DNA of 64,000 nucleotides from contig JAAFIS010000003.1 in NCBI GenBank assembly GCA_013298695.1, forward strand, positions 124,001 through 188,000, given 5' to 3'. This DNA is from Betaproteobacteria bacterium. Its GTDB lineage: Bacteria > Pseudomonadota > Gammaproteobacteria > Burkholderiales > Casimicrobiaceae. Below the pieces are notes generated by a model. The model had not been told where the DNA came from, made no database searches, and saw nothing but the letters and a program-made list of their open reading frames with translations. Of the stretch, positions 34,813 through 43,883 are shown piece by piece. The stretch's first letter is position 1. Every line of letters begins with the position of its first letter. The translations under genes were made by a program, and so were the position numbers.

Positions 34813-34998
34813 ATGCCCGCCACCTTCCAACCCATCGAATCCCCCTGCGAAAAAATCTGTGTTATCGACCCGGATACGAACATCTGCGTCGGTTGCAATC
34901 GCACTTTGGATGAGATTGCGCAGTGGGCGAGTTATTCGCATGCCGAGCGCCGCGCGATCATGGCGGCGTTGCCGGGGCGGGGCGGGGTGGTGAGCTGA
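34813..34998 (+). CDS. DUF1289 protein, copy 2 (all four cysteines)
   Basis: 61 residues, near-identical to copy 1 at 30953 in the first 50 or so. All four cysteines of the family motif are present (C12, C16, C25, C28; SPCEKICVIDPDTNICVGCN), so this is the better candidate for the working copy. The C-terminus differs from copy 1. It is followed by a CCTCTCCC repeat at 35031. Confidence 0.85.
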   Translation: MPATFQPIESPCEKICVIDPDTNICVGCNRTLDEIAQWASYSHAERRAIMAALPGRGGVVS

Positions 34999-35030
34999 GT
35001 GATGCGCAGCGGTTCGCGTAGATCCGGTAT

Positions 35031-35156
35031 CTCTCCCCTTGGGAGAGGTCAACGCGAAGCGTTGGGTGAGGGTGCTTCGCTGAGAGAATTCTGCGTAATT
35101 TCGTTTGAGTGTTTCCCTCAGTCGGCCTAACGGCCGACCTCTCCCAGAGGGAGAGG
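35031..35156. repeat. Compound inverted repeat of the CCTCTCCC type, second copy
   Basis: CTCTCCCCTTGGGAGAGG at the left, GGGTGAGGG, and at the right CCCTCAG, CGGCCTAACGGCCG and CCTCTCCC-AGA-GGGAGAGG (35138-35156). Same family as 24847-25023; here it lies between convergent DUF1289 and radical-SAM genes. Confidence 0.8.
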
Positions 35157-35178
35157 AGACGATGGTAGCGTTGCGCGT

Positions 35179-35265
35179 TATCGCCTGATCAAAGCAGGGG
35201 TTCGGCGATAAATGCGCTTACTCAATAAACAGTAAATATGTATTAATCACCCAATTCATTCGGGC
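35179..35265. repeat. Degenerate paired-palindrome element
   Basis: ACCC-N9-GGGC at 35249-35265 with an AT-rich stretch on its left and TTATCGCC (35178-35185)...GGCGATAA (35204-35211) beyond. It resembles the paired-palindrome family but the left part is rearranged and the spacing differs, so membership is tentative. Confidence 0.45.
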
Positions 35266-35279
35266 ACGCATGCTAAGTT

Positions 35280-36839
35280 CTATTTGCTTTCTATCGACGA
35301 TTCCAAATGCCGCCTCTGCCGCGCAGGCGTCGCACGTTGTGCGTTCACTGGGAAGTGATCGCCTACCGTCAAACCACGATGCATGAACGATAGCCGTCCT
35401 TTTGAGCCGCTTTTTTGATAGTCGGCGAGGATTGCTGCTTGCGCAGTTTGCTCCGGTTCACCGCCTTGTTCGACGAGCCAGCGATAGACCAAATCGAAGA
35501 GTCGTTCGAGCGCGATTTGATGCGTTGCACCCGTTTCTGCGAAGATCCAATCGGCTAGCGCGAGGAAGCGCTCGAACGCGGAGGTTGGCAATTCGCGCAG
35601 CACGAGCGGCAGCGTGTTCGGAAAGCGGCCGCTATTGCCGATCAAATCCCAGAATCGCGCAAAGCGATTGATGCGTTGCAGATCAGCGAAGTTGAGTTCG
35701 TTATTGGAAAGAATGTTGTACGGTGCGTCCGGGTTGTAGCGCATCGCAAAATTTTCGGTGTGACGAATGATGGGCGTACCGCGCAATCGCTTCAACACGC
35801 CGACTTGAATTTCATGCGGTCCGAGTCGCGCAAGTGTGTCAAAGCCCTCGCCAAAACTCGCAAACGTTTCTCCCGGCAAGCCCGCGATCAAATCAACATG
35901 CATGTGGGCATTTGAGTTTTCATGAAGCCAACGAATATTGTCTTTCGCTTTATCGTTGTTCTGTTTGCGAGAAATGTGGGCTTGCACATCCACATTCCAC
36001 GTTTGAATGCCGATTTCAAATTGCAGCGTGCCTGCTGGAAACTTGGCAATTGTTGCCTTCAATTTCTCCGGCAAATGATCGGGCACGAGTTCGAAGTGTG
36101 CGAAGCAGGGATCGTCGGGTTTCGCCTCGATGCGTTCGAGGAAAAAATCGAGGATCGCGAGTGACACTTTGATGTTTAAATTGAACGTGCGATCAACGAA
36201 CTTGAACGTGCGCGCACCGCGATCGTAGAGCTTCGCCATCTCAGCGAGGAAGCGCTCGGTGTTAAACGGCACAGCCGTTTTATCGAGTGCGCTCAAACAA
36301 AATTCGCATTTGAACGGACAACCGCGCGAGGCCTCGACATACAAATTTCGCTTCGCGATGTCTTCGTCGGTGTAGTACTCGTACGGCAATTTAGTTTGAT
36401 CGAGGTCAGGTTCTTCGCCAACATGCACTTTCATTAGCGGACGTGGGCCGTGAATCAGCGCGCGAATGAGCTTGTTAAACGTCACATCGCCCGGCCCGGT
36501 GATCACGTAATCGGCGAGGGAACAAACACGTTGTTCGGGAATCTCAAAACTCACCTCGGGGCCACCAATCACGACTTTAATCTGAGGCGCGACGGCTTTC
36601 AGCATCGCAATTAGTTTGGTCGTCTCGTCCACGTTCCAGATGTACACGCCGAACGTCACCACACGCGGATTCTCAGCAAGAATTTGCTCAACAAGCGCCT
36701 CGGTTTTCGTGCCAATCACGAATTCCGCGATCTTTGCGTCTGCTCGCAATTCATCATCGAGGTTGGCGAACAAATAGCGAATGCCGAGCGAGGCGTGCGC
36801 ATATCGGGCGTTGAGCGTGGAGAGAACGACGGAAGGCAT
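35280..36839 (-). CDS. B12-binding-domain radical SAM protein (DUF4080 type)
   Basis: 519 residues. The N-terminal half has a cobalamin-binding-like Rossmann domain (VVLSTLNARYAHASLGIRYL, VVIGGPEVSFE); the radical SAM cluster motif is RGCPFKCEFCLSALD (about 171-185), with three cysteines C-x3-C-x2-C. The C-terminal DUF4080 part is complete. Such proteins are iron-sulfur SAM enzymes of unknown substrate; methyl transfer to an unreactive carbon is typical for the B12 class. Monocistronic, convergent with DUF1289 copy 2. Confidence 0.85.
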   Translation of the reverse strand: MPSVVLSTLNARYAHASLGIRYLFANLDDELRADAKIAEFVIGTKTEALVEQILAENPRVVTFGVYIWNVDETTKLIAMLKAVAPQIKVVIGGPEVSFEIPEQRVCSLADYVITGPGDVTFNKLIRALIHGPRPLMKVHVGEEPDLDQTKLPYEYYTDEDIAKRNLYVEASRGCPFKCEFCLSALDKTAVPFNTERFLAEMAKLYDRGARTFKFVDRTFNLNIKVSLAILDFFLERIEAKPDDPCFAHFELVPDHLPEKLKATIAKFPAGTLQFEIGIQTWNVDVQAHISRKQNNDKAKDNIRWLHENSNAHMHVDLIAGLPGETFASFGEGFDTLARLGPHEIQVGVLKRLRGTPIIRHTENFAMRYNPDAPYNILSNNELNFADLQRINRFARFWDLIGNSGRFPNTLPLVLRELPTSAFERFLALADWIFAETGATHQIALERLFDLVYRWLVEQGGEPEQTAQAAILADYQKSGSKGRLSFMHRGLTVGDHFPVNAQRATPARQRRHLESSIESK

Positions 36840-36938
36840 AGTTCAATTATCGGCGATTGGTTACAACTGCTTACAAGCGAAATGATTTGAGGCAGTTCCA
36901 CGTCCACCTTTCGCTGCCGTTTTCGTTACATTCTCAAC

Positions 36939-37928
36939 ATGAAAAAAAGCATTCTGATTCTTGTCGCCGTGGCTGCACTTGTATCTACTCAATCCGCCGC
37001 TGCCGCGCCGCAAGTGATCGACACAGAACTCAAAGACAGCTCACGTGATCGAGCGATTCCGATAAAAGTGCGCGTCCCAGACGGTGACAAAAAAGCGCCG
37101 CTGGTGATTTTCTCGCACGGTCTTGGCGGATCGCGTGAAGGCGGTAAAGCATGGGGTGAATACTGGTCGGCCAACGGCTATTTGGTCGTGCATTTGCAGC
37201 ATCTCGGTAGCGATGAGGCGATTTGGCGCGGCGATGAAAGTGAACGCCCTAAAGATCGTTTGCAGCGAGCGATGCAACCCGAGCAGCTCATCGGACGCAC
37301 CGACGACGTGAGATTCCTAATTAGTGAAATAGAGCGCCAGCAGAAAGACGGCGCGAAAAACTGGATGGCACGCGCCGATCTTTCTCGAATCGCGATGACG
37401 GGCCACAGCTACGGCGCGCACACTACGAGTGGACTGGCGGGGCAGCGCTACCCAGGGGCGGTAAAAACTCTCGCCGATCCTCGGATCAAAGCGTTCATTG
37501 CGTTTAGTCCAAACGCAACAGGCTTAGAACGAACCATGCCTGATCGTTACGGATCGATGAGTGTGCCTTTCCTGTCGATCACCGGCACTAGAGACGGAGA
37601 CCCGCTGAGCAAAAATCCTTACTCGCGTGATGCTGCAGAAAAGCGCACTAAGGTGTACGAATATCAGCCTGCAGGCGACAAATATTTGTTTGTGCTCAAC
37701 GGCGCGGATCACATGGTTTTTAACGGCGACGCCAATGGCAGTCGCGCCGAGATGCCGCACCTGAAAGAAATCCCCAAGTCAGCTGCGCCAAGAATTTTTG
37801 ACGCCGTGCAAGTTTCAACGCTCAAGTTCCTTGATAGCTATCTTCGCGATGATGCAAAAGCCAAAGCGTGGCTCAACACGGAAGCTGCTCAATTCTTCGC
37901 TAGCGCAGGCGAGTGGAAAACCAAATAG
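36939..37928 (+). CDS. Secreted alpha/beta hydrolase (PAF-acetylhydrolase/dienelactone hydrolase-like)
   Basis: 329 residues with a signal peptide (SILILVAVAALVSTQSAAAA, about 4-23). The oxyanion region APLVIFSHGLGGSREGGKAW, the nucleophile elbow MTGHSYGAHTTSG (about 150) and the histidine in LNGADHMVFNG indicate an alpha/beta hydrolase, close to platelet-activating-factor acetylhydrolase-type proteins. Ester substrate unknown. Divergent from the radical SAM gene, 99 nt apart. Confidence 0.82.
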   Translation: MKKSILILVAVAALVSTQSAAAAPQVIDTELKDSSRDRAIPIKVRVPDGDKKAPLVIFSHGLGGSREGGKAWGEYWSANGYLVVHLQHLGSDEAIWRGDESERPKDRLQRAMQPEQLIGRTDDVRFLISEIERQQKDGAKNWMARADLSRIAMTGHSYGAHTTSGLAGQRYPGAVKTLADPRIKAFIAFSPNATGLERTMPDRYGSMSVPFLSITGTRDGDPLSKNPYSRDAAEKRTKVYEYQPAGDKYLFVLNGADHMVFNGDANGSRAEMPHLKEIPKSAAPRIFDAVQVSTLKFLDSYLRDDAKAKAWLNTEAAQFFASAGEWKTK

Positions 37929-37931
37929 TCG

Positions 37932-38831
37932 CTACGTGGAAGCAAGTGCGAACCGGATTTGATCGGTAGCCAAGCGCGTTTGCGCTTCTGCCAGAGAAAT
38001 CACGTTCTCACGATACTCGCGCGACGCACCCGCTAAGTACGGCAGACGAATTCGCAATAAAAAGTCAGCGTCTTTCGCTTCTGCATTAATGATTTCGCGA
38101 CGCTCTGCATCGCGACGCAACCATTCTGCGCGCGCATAACTTGGCTCATCTTCTTTCCATGCCGAAACATCAACCGCAACGACACGAGTCGCACCGAGCC
38201 GTCGCGCGATTTGAATTGGCACCGGAGACAGCGTATCGCCGTCTTCGTAGTCAATACCGGCAATCGTGGTCGGCAAAAAATACTCGGGTAGCGATGCCGA
38301 AGCGCGCACCGCTGCGCCGACGTTGCCTGCAGTAAATGCGGCGAGTTTGCGTTCTTTGACATTGGCTGCAACCGCTGCAAAGGCACGCGGCAAGTCTTCA
38401 ATGCGCGCAATCGAAATGTTTTCGTTTAGCGTGTTCTGCATCGCACGCCCGATGAAACGGTTTGGGCGAAATACCGCAGGGTCGACAACCTCGCGCAGGC
38501 CAAGATTGAGCGCGAGCGACTCCACCCGCGCTGCGGGAATGCGCGCCGCGTAAAGCGCCCCAACGATCGCACCTGCGCTTGCGCCAACAATGAGCGCGGG
38601 CTCTATGGAGTTTGCCTCGAGCACTTTGAGCACGCCAACGTGCGCGAAACCGCGTGGCCCCCCGCTGCCGAGCACCAGCGCTGTTCGTGGCTTGCCTTCG
38701 GGCCAGCGAATCGGAACTTCGCGCGGTGTGTCTTGATCGTCGTAGCCCGATCCGAATTCAGCACAACCGCCCGAAAGCAACGGCAGCGCCAAGCCACCAC
38801 CGATTAGCGAGAGTGCGTTTCTGCGTTTCAC
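37932..38831 (-). CDS. Patatin-like phospholipase, lipoprotein
   Basis: 299 residues. The N-terminus RRNALSLIGGGLALPLLSGGC is a lipoprotein signal with Cys at about 23. The patatin domain follows with GSGGPRGFAHVGVLKVLE (oxyanion glycine loop), GASAGAIVGALYA (Ser in G-x-S-x-G, about 80) and DYEDGDTLSPVP (Asp in the DG motif, about 197). It belongs to the RssA-like lysophospholipase group. It starts one nucleotide after the hemH stop, so likely cotranscribed with ferrochelatase. Confidence 0.85.
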   Translation of the reverse strand: MKRRNALSLIGGGLALPLLSGGCAEFGSGYDDQDTPREVPIRWPEGKPRTALVLGSGGPRGFAHVGVLKVLEANSIEPALIVGASAGAIVGALYAARIPAARVESLALNLGLREVVDPAVFRPNRFIGRAMQNTLNENISIARIEDLPRAFAAVAANVKERKLAAFTAGNVGAAVRASASLPEYFLPTTIAGIDYEDGDTLSPVPIQIARRLGATRVVAVDVSAWKEDEPSYARAEWLRRDAERREIINAEAKDADFLLRIRLPYLAGASREYRENVISLAEAQTRLATDQIRFALAST

Positions 38832-38832
38832 A

Positions 38833-39948
38833 TTAGTTCACCGCACCGAGCGATTTTGCTCGGGTCGATTGCTGCTCGAGTTCGGCCGCGGTCGGTGGCG
38901 CGTTCAACCATCCCTGCAGATTCCGCATGGCAAGAGCTCCCAGCGCTTTGATCAGCAGTGGATTGTCATTTAGCGCCGGAATGTAGCGATACTCAGATCC
39001 ACCTGCATGCAGGAAAGTCTCTTTTCCTTCTTCCGCCATCTCCTCAAGCGTTTCAAGACAGTCCGCCGGAAAACCTGGGCAAATCACGTCAAGTTTCTTG
39101 ACGCCCTGCGTGGGCAGAGACTTCAACATATCGTCGGTGTAGGGCTTCAACCATTCAGCGCGGCCAAACCGAGATTGGAACGTGTGAACCCACTGATCTG
39201 CCTTCAATCCTAGTGCTTCAGCCAAAAGCCGCGACGTTTTTTGGCACATGCAATGATAGGGGTCGCCCTTCATGAGCGTAAATTTCGGCACGCCATGAAA
39301 ACTCATCATGAATTTGTCGGGCCGGCCGTGTTTCTGCCAATACGCAGAGACGTGTTTCGCAAGCGCATCAATGTAGTTTGGATCGTCATGCCACGATTGA
39401 ATCGTGCGAACTGCGGGTTGAAAGCGTTCGCGTTTCATCAAATCAAAAACGACGTCGCACGCAGTCGCCGTCGTGCTGCCCGCGTACTGTGGATACATCG
39501 GAAGGACTAGCAGACGATCACAGTTTTGTGATTTGAGCTTCTCCCAGGCGCTCGCAATCGACGGATTCCCGTAGCGCATACCGACTTCGATTTTCACTAG
39601 GTCGCTCGGCAAACCCATCGCTTTCAACTGCTCGCCAAGATACCCGCGCAGATACTGCGCTTGTCGATTGGTCCAAACCAGAAGCGGAGATCCCTCCGGT
39701 GTCCAAACGGTCGCATATTTTTTTGCGCTCTTTGCAGGACGCGTCCGCAAAATGATGCCGTGGAGAATTAGTTTCCACAATAGCGGCGGAATTTCAACGA
39801 CGCGACGATCACTCAGAAATTCTGCGAGATAGCGGCGCACCGCAGAAGTCGTTGGCTCATCGGGCGTACCGAGATTAGTGAACAAAATACCGATTCGCGG
39901 CTGGCGACCGTGAGCGGGGGTAGGTGGACTAGAAGAAACGTTTGCCAT
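38833..39948 (-). CDS. hemH: Ferrochelatase
   Basis: 371 residues; inserts Fe(II) into protoporphyrin IX, the last step of haem synthesis. RIGILFTNLGTPDEPTTSAV at the N-terminus, FLSDRRVVEIPPLLW, FSFHGVPKF-type histidine region (FMMSFHGVPKFTL), HTFQSRFGRAEWLKPYTDD and VICPGFPADCLETLEE are family landmarks. Length is at the upper bacterial range because of the N-terminal extension. The patatin gene follows directly. Confidence 0.93.
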   Translation of the reverse strand: MANVSSSPPTPAHGRQPRIGILFTNLGTPDEPTTSAVRRYLAEFLSDRRVVEIPPLLWKLILHGIILRTRPAKSAKKYATVWTPEGSPLLVWTNRQAQYLRGYLGEQLKAMGLPSDLVKIEVGMRYGNPSIASAWEKLKSQNCDRLLVLPMYPQYAGSTTATACDVVFDLMKRERFQPAVRTIQSWHDDPNYIDALAKHVSAYWQKHGRPDKFMMSFHGVPKFTLMKGDPYHCMCQKTSRLLAEALGLKADQWVHTFQSRFGRAEWLKPYTDDMLKSLPTQGVKKLDVICPGFPADCLETLEEMAEEGKETFLHAGGSEYRYIPALNDNPLLIKALGALAMRNLQGWLNAPPTAAELEQQSTRAKSLGAVN

Positions 39949-40038
39949 TTAACAACCTGGAAAATCAATGACAATGATAGTGTGAAAGACGAACAAGGTT
40001 CATCACAACGTATCTCGTGACCAGAAAATCAAATTTTT

Positions 40039-40149
40039 GTCATTGCGAGCGAAGCGAAACAACCCAGAAATCAATCACCGTCCGGTGAATCGACTTCGCA
40101 CTCTGCCGCTATGGGTTGCCGCGCTTCACTTCGCACCACTCGCAATGAC
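40039..40149. repeat. Inverted repeat with GTCATTGCGAG ends
   Basis: GTCATTGCGAG (40039-40049) and CTCGCAATGAC (40139-40149) are reverse complements, with internal GAAGCG/CGCTTC and AACCCA/TGGGTT matches. This 111-bp element is of a widespread bacterial repeat type. It lies between hemH (minus) and hrcA (minus). Confidence 0.75.
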
Positions 40150-40180
40150 CAATCACTCGCAAGCGTTGCAACGATACGCG

Positions 40181-41203
40181 CTACGATTCCCCCAACTCCC
40201 GTTGCATCGCCGAAGAGAGCAGTTTCGCGGTGAGATCAACGATTGGAATCACGCGGTCGTAGGCCATGCGCGTCGGGCCGATAACCCCCAAGGTGCCAAT
40301 AATTTGCCCGTTCACTTGATAGGGCGCCGTTACCATCGACAACTCATCAAGTGGCACGACTTGTGATTCGCCGCCGATAAAAATTTGCACACCTTCTGCG
40401 CGGTTGGCCTGATCAAATAAATGCAGTAGCTGGGTGCGCTGCTCAAACAAATCGAACAGCCGCCGCACGGTCGTCATGTTGCTGCCGATATCGCTGGATT
40501 GCAGCAAATTACGCTCGCCAGAAATGACCATCGGTTCGCTGTTCGACACTGCGTCTGCGCTCGCCTCGACAGCGACGGTCATTAGCGAAACCATGTCTTC
40601 GCGCAGCCGCTTTAGCTCGTCGGTAAGTCGCAGTTTGACCTGATCGAATGGAAGTCCGGCAAAGTGCTCATTGAAAAAGTTAGCGGCTTCGATGAGCTGT
40701 GATTGAGTGAACGCGCGCTCAGTGCTCAAGATTCGGTTCTGCACGTCACCATCAGCCGAGACGAGTACCATCAAAACGCGTCGTTCGGAAATGCGAACGA
40801 ATTCAACGTGGCGGAACGATGGCGCTTTTTTCGGCGCAGCCACAACGCCTGCGAACGAAGAGAGCTCTGAAAGCATTCGCGCAGCTGCGCTGATGAGCTC
40901 TTGCGGCTGCTGTCCTTTGATGTTTGCGGCCGCCTCGCGCATTTCGATCTGCGCAAGGGGCTGCGTCACCATCAAGGTATCAACAAAAAAACGGTAACCG
41001 CGCGGTGTTGGGATTCGACCTGCTGACGTGTGCGGACTGGCAATAAAGCCTGCCTCTTCAAGATCAGCCATAACGTTGCGAATCGTCGCGGGTGACAAAT
41101 CTAATCCGGACTGTTTCGATAGCGTGCGCGAACCCACAGGTTCGCCATCGGCGATGTAGCGCTCAACTAAGGTTCTGAGAAGAATTTGTGCGCGTTCGTC
41201 CAT
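40181..41203 (-). CDS. hrcA: Heat-inducible transcription repressor HrcA
   Basis: 340 residues. The N-terminal winged helix DERAQILLRTLVERYIADGEPVGSRTLSK (in segments) and ATIRNVMADLEEAGFIASPH bind CIRCE operators of groE/dnaK. The C-terminal part with PYQVNGQIIGTLGVIGPTRM and YDRVIPIVDLTAK is the GAF-like/insert domain. The ATG at 41203 (MDERAQ) is preferred over an upstream in-frame ATG. No CIRCE element is visible in the window, so its targets lie elsewhere. Divergent from nadK. Confidence 0.92.
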   Translation of the reverse strand: MDERAQILLRTLVERYIADGEPVGSRTLSKQSGLDLSPATIRNVMADLEEAGFIASPHTSAGRIPTPRGYRFFVDTLMVTQPLAQIEMREAAANIKGQQPQELISAAARMLSELSSFAGVVAAPKKAPSFRHVEFVRISERRVLMVLVSADGDVQNRILSTERAFTQSQLIEAANFFNEHFAGLPFDQVKLRLTDELKRLREDMVSLMTVAVEASADAVSNSEPMVISGERNLLQSSDIGSNMTTVRRLFDLFEQRTQLLHLFDQANRAEGVQIFIGGESQVVPLDELSMVTAPYQVNGQIIGTLGVIGPTRMAYDRVIPIVDLTAKLLSSAMQRELGES

Positions 41204-41264
41204 AGAGCACTGCATTGTAAGAAACCATCAGCTTCGAGTGAAACCGCTGTGATTAAATCCATTC

Positions 41265-42194
41265 ATGCCGCAGCGCTCACAACAACACTATCCACCGCTC
41301 TCGCCCTGTCCTGTAGCGATTGCGGCGCGACCGTCGCCGCGCGAGGGCGCTCAGGTGCGCGATATGCGAGAGCCTGTCGAGCGATTGGCAAGAATCCTAA
41401 AAGCTCAAGGCTACAGGGCGATAATCGAAGAAAATACAGCAATCGATATCAAAAATAAATCGATTGATCGCCTTGACTCTAAGGGCATCGGGGAACAATG
41501 CGGATTGGTGATTGCCATCGGCGGCGACGGCACACTGATCTCTGTTGCACGACAGCTCGCGATGTACGACGTTCCGATTGTGGGCGTGAATCAAGGGCGG
41601 CTGGGTTTTTTAACCGATCTTTCGCTCGCCAACGTTGAAGATTCGATTCCTCGAATTTTGCGCGGCGAATATCGTGAGCAAAAACGTTCGTTGCTTTCGG
41701 CCTCGGTTGAAGCGGGCGTGCATCACCTCGCTATGAACGATGTCGTTGTCAATCGCGGGGGCGCAACTACGCTCGTTGATCTAGAAATTTCGCTCAATGA
41801 TCGTTTCGCTTACGGCTTCCGCGCAGACGGCGTGATCGTTTCCACGGCGACAGGTTCAACCGCCTACGCGCTTTCCGCAGGCGGCTCGATCATTGCACCG
41901 TCGGTCAATGCGTTCACCATCGTGCCGATTGCGCCACACGCACTCACCAATCGCCCCATCGTCGTCGCTGATGATTCGGAAATTCGCATCACCGTCGCCC
42001 GCGCACGCGAAGCGATTGCAAGTATCGACGGCCATCACTACATTCCGCTTAAGGAAGGCGACGCTGTGACCTTGAAACGCGCTGACGAACGCGTGCGCCT
42101 CTGGCATCCGCTCGATTACGACTACTACCACACGCTGCGCGAAAAATTGGGTTGGACTGAGACGCCCGAAGGTCTTGCCGTTTCAAAAAAATAA
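41265..42194 (+). CDS. nadK: NAD kinase
   Basis: 309 residues. IGGDGTLISVARQLAMYDVP (about 84-103) is the catalytic GGDG motif, GVNQGRLGFLTDLS, AMNDVVVNRGG and TATGSTAYALSAGGS are the further NAD/ATP motifs. The first 30 residues are Pro- and Arg-rich and less conserved, so the start could be slightly further in. Divergent from hrcA and 15 nt upstream of recN, a gene order frequent in betaproteobacteria. Confidence 0.92.
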   Translation: MPQRSQQHYPPLSPCPVAIAARPSPREGAQVRDMREPVERLARILKAQGYRAIIEENTAIDIKNKSIDRLDSKGIGEQCGLVIAIGGDGTLISVARQLAMYDVPIVGVNQGRLGFLTDLSLANVEDSIPRILRGEYREQKRSLLSASVEAGVHHLAMNDVVVNRGGATTLVDLEISLNDRFAYGFRADGVIVSTATGSTAYALSAGGSIIAPSVNAFTIVPIAPHALTNRPIVVADDSEIRITVARAREAIASIDGHHYIPLKEGDAVTLKRADERVRLWHPLDYDYYHTLREKLGWTETPEGLAVSKK

Positions 42195-42209
42195 CTCAAT
42201 CGCTCGACT

Positions 42210-43874
42210 GTGCTCCGCCAACTCTCCATTCGTAACTTCGTTTTAATTGATCGTCTCGATATCGAGTTTGATCGCGGCATGATCGCGCTCACGGGCGAAA
42301 CGGGTGCGGGAAAATCGATCGTGCTCGATGCGCTCGGTCTGGCGCTCGGAGCCCGTGCGGATAGCGGCAGCGTGCGCGTCGGTGAAAAACAAGCTGACAT
42401 CACCGCCGAATTTGATCTGGCAAAAAACAAAGCCGCGCGAGCATGGCTTGCCGCACAAGATGAGCCTGACGCGGAAAATGTTGTGCTGCGTCGCGTGATT
42501 GATGCCGCTGGGAAATCGCGCGCATTGATTAATGGCCGCCCCGCGTCGGTCGCTGAACTGCGTGATCTCGGCGCTCTTCTGCTCGAACTTCATGCGCAAC
42601 ACGAGCATCAAGCGCTGATGAAAAGCGCAACACAGCGCGATTTACTGGACCGTTACGCGGGCGCCCTGAACGAAGCGAGCGCAGTCCGAGTGGCGCATCA
42701 AGCGAGCGTTGCCGCACGTCGCGCGCTCATCGAAGCGAAGAACGCCTCCGAGGTGATCGCGCGCGAACGCGCTGTTCTCGAAGCTGAGGTGAAAGAGCTG
42801 CGTGAAGCGAAACCGAACGCAGAAGAATGGACCGCGCTGTCGCAAGAGCAATCGCGGTTGAGTCACGCGAAGGAGCTATTGCAAACGGCCGAAGCCGCTC
42901 GCGCTGCGCTGGTCGATGATGATGGACTTGCAGAAAAACTTGCACAACTTGCATCGTCGCTCGCGCACGCCGAACGAATCGACCCGGGGCTAGCTGAAGC
43001 ACGTCAGCTTATCGAATCCGCCAATGTTCAACTCGACGAAGCCACCCAGTCGCTACGCACGTACATCGGAAAACTCAATCTCGACCCACAGCGATTGCAA
43101 GAAACGGAATCACGCGTATCCGCGCTCTTCACGCTCGCACGCAAAGTGCGCGTTCGACCCGAGGCATTGCAAACGCATTGGGAAACAACGGAGACTAAGC
43201 TCAGTGAGTTGAAAGCATCTCAAGACATCGCGGCGCTGGAGAAAGCTGCGGAAGTGGCAGATCGTGAACTTGAAAGCTCAGCCAAAGCACTCACAACAAA
43301 ACGCGAAGCTGCTGCGAAAAAACTCAATAAATCAGTGACCGCTGAGCTACCTGATCTTGCGATGGTGAATGCTTCATTTGCCGCGCAGCTGACGCCGTTG
43401 ACTTCGATTGAATCGACCGGCGCAGAATCCATCGAATTCGTATTCCGTTCGCACGCGAGTTTGCCGTTTGCGCCGCTTGCAAAGGTTGCCTCGGGCGGCG
43501 AGCTGGCACGACTTTCTCTCGCGATTCTCGTCGTATGCGGTGACGCGGCTTCGGTGCCAACGCTTGTGTTCGATGAAGTCGATGTCGGGGTTGGCGGGAA
43601 GGTCGCCGCGCAAGTGGGTCGAAAACTACAAACGCTCGCGAACGAAACATCAGCTCGACAAATTCTTTGCGTCACGCACATGCCGCAAGTCGCAGCACAT
43701 GCTGATCATCATTTCACGGTGTCGCGCGATAACAGCACGAGTCCGACAACGTCAGTGAACGCGCTCGACAAGAAAGCCCGTGTCGCAGAAGTGGCGCGGA
43801 TGCTCGGCGGGCATGAAGTGGGATCGGCGACGGAGAAGCTTGCGAAAGAATTGATTGCGTTGTCGGGGCGATAG
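42210..43874 (+). CDS. recN: DNA repair protein RecN
   Basis: 554-residue SMC-like ATPase that holds broken DNA ends. GETGAGKSIVLDALGLALG (about 28-46) is Walker A, LLELHAQHEHQALM the Q-loop region, the middle about 150-350 is coiled coil, and KVASGGELARLSLAILVV with TLVFDEVDVGVGG are the signature and Walker B. ILCVTHMPQVAAHADHHFTV is the closing motif. The GTG start at 42210 follows nadK by 15 nt. Convergent with liuE. Confidence 0.93.
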   Translation: MLRQLSIRNFVLIDRLDIEFDRGMIALTGETGAGKSIVLDALGLALGARADSGSVRVGEKQADITAEFDLAKNKAARAWLAAQDEPDAENVVLRRVIDAAGKSRALINGRPASVAELRDLGALLLELHAQHEHQALMKSATQRDLLDRYAGALNEASAVRVAHQASVAARRALIEAKNASEVIARERAVLEAEVKELREAKPNAEEWTALSQEQSRLSHAKELLQTAEAARAALVDDDGLAEKLAQLASSLAHAERIDPGLAEARQLIESANVQLDEATQSLRTYIGKLNLDPQRLQETESRVSALFTLARKVRVRPEALQTHWETTETKLSELKASQDIAALEKAAEVADRELESSAKALTTKREAAAKKLNKSVTAELPDLAMVNASFAAQLTPLTSIESTGAESIEFVFRSHASLPFAPLAKVASGGELARLSLAILVVCGDAASVPTLVFDEVDVGVGGKVAAQVGRKLQTLANETSARQILCVTHMPQVAAHADHHFTVSRDNSTSPTTSVNALDKKARVAEVARMLGGHEVGSATEKLAKELIALSGR

Positions 43875-43883
43875 AAAAATCCG

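Noticed and set aside
39949-39990. A Fur-like box upstream of hemH
   Set aside because: The AATGACAATGATAGTGT stretch is only loosely similar to a Fur site and lacks dyad symmetry.
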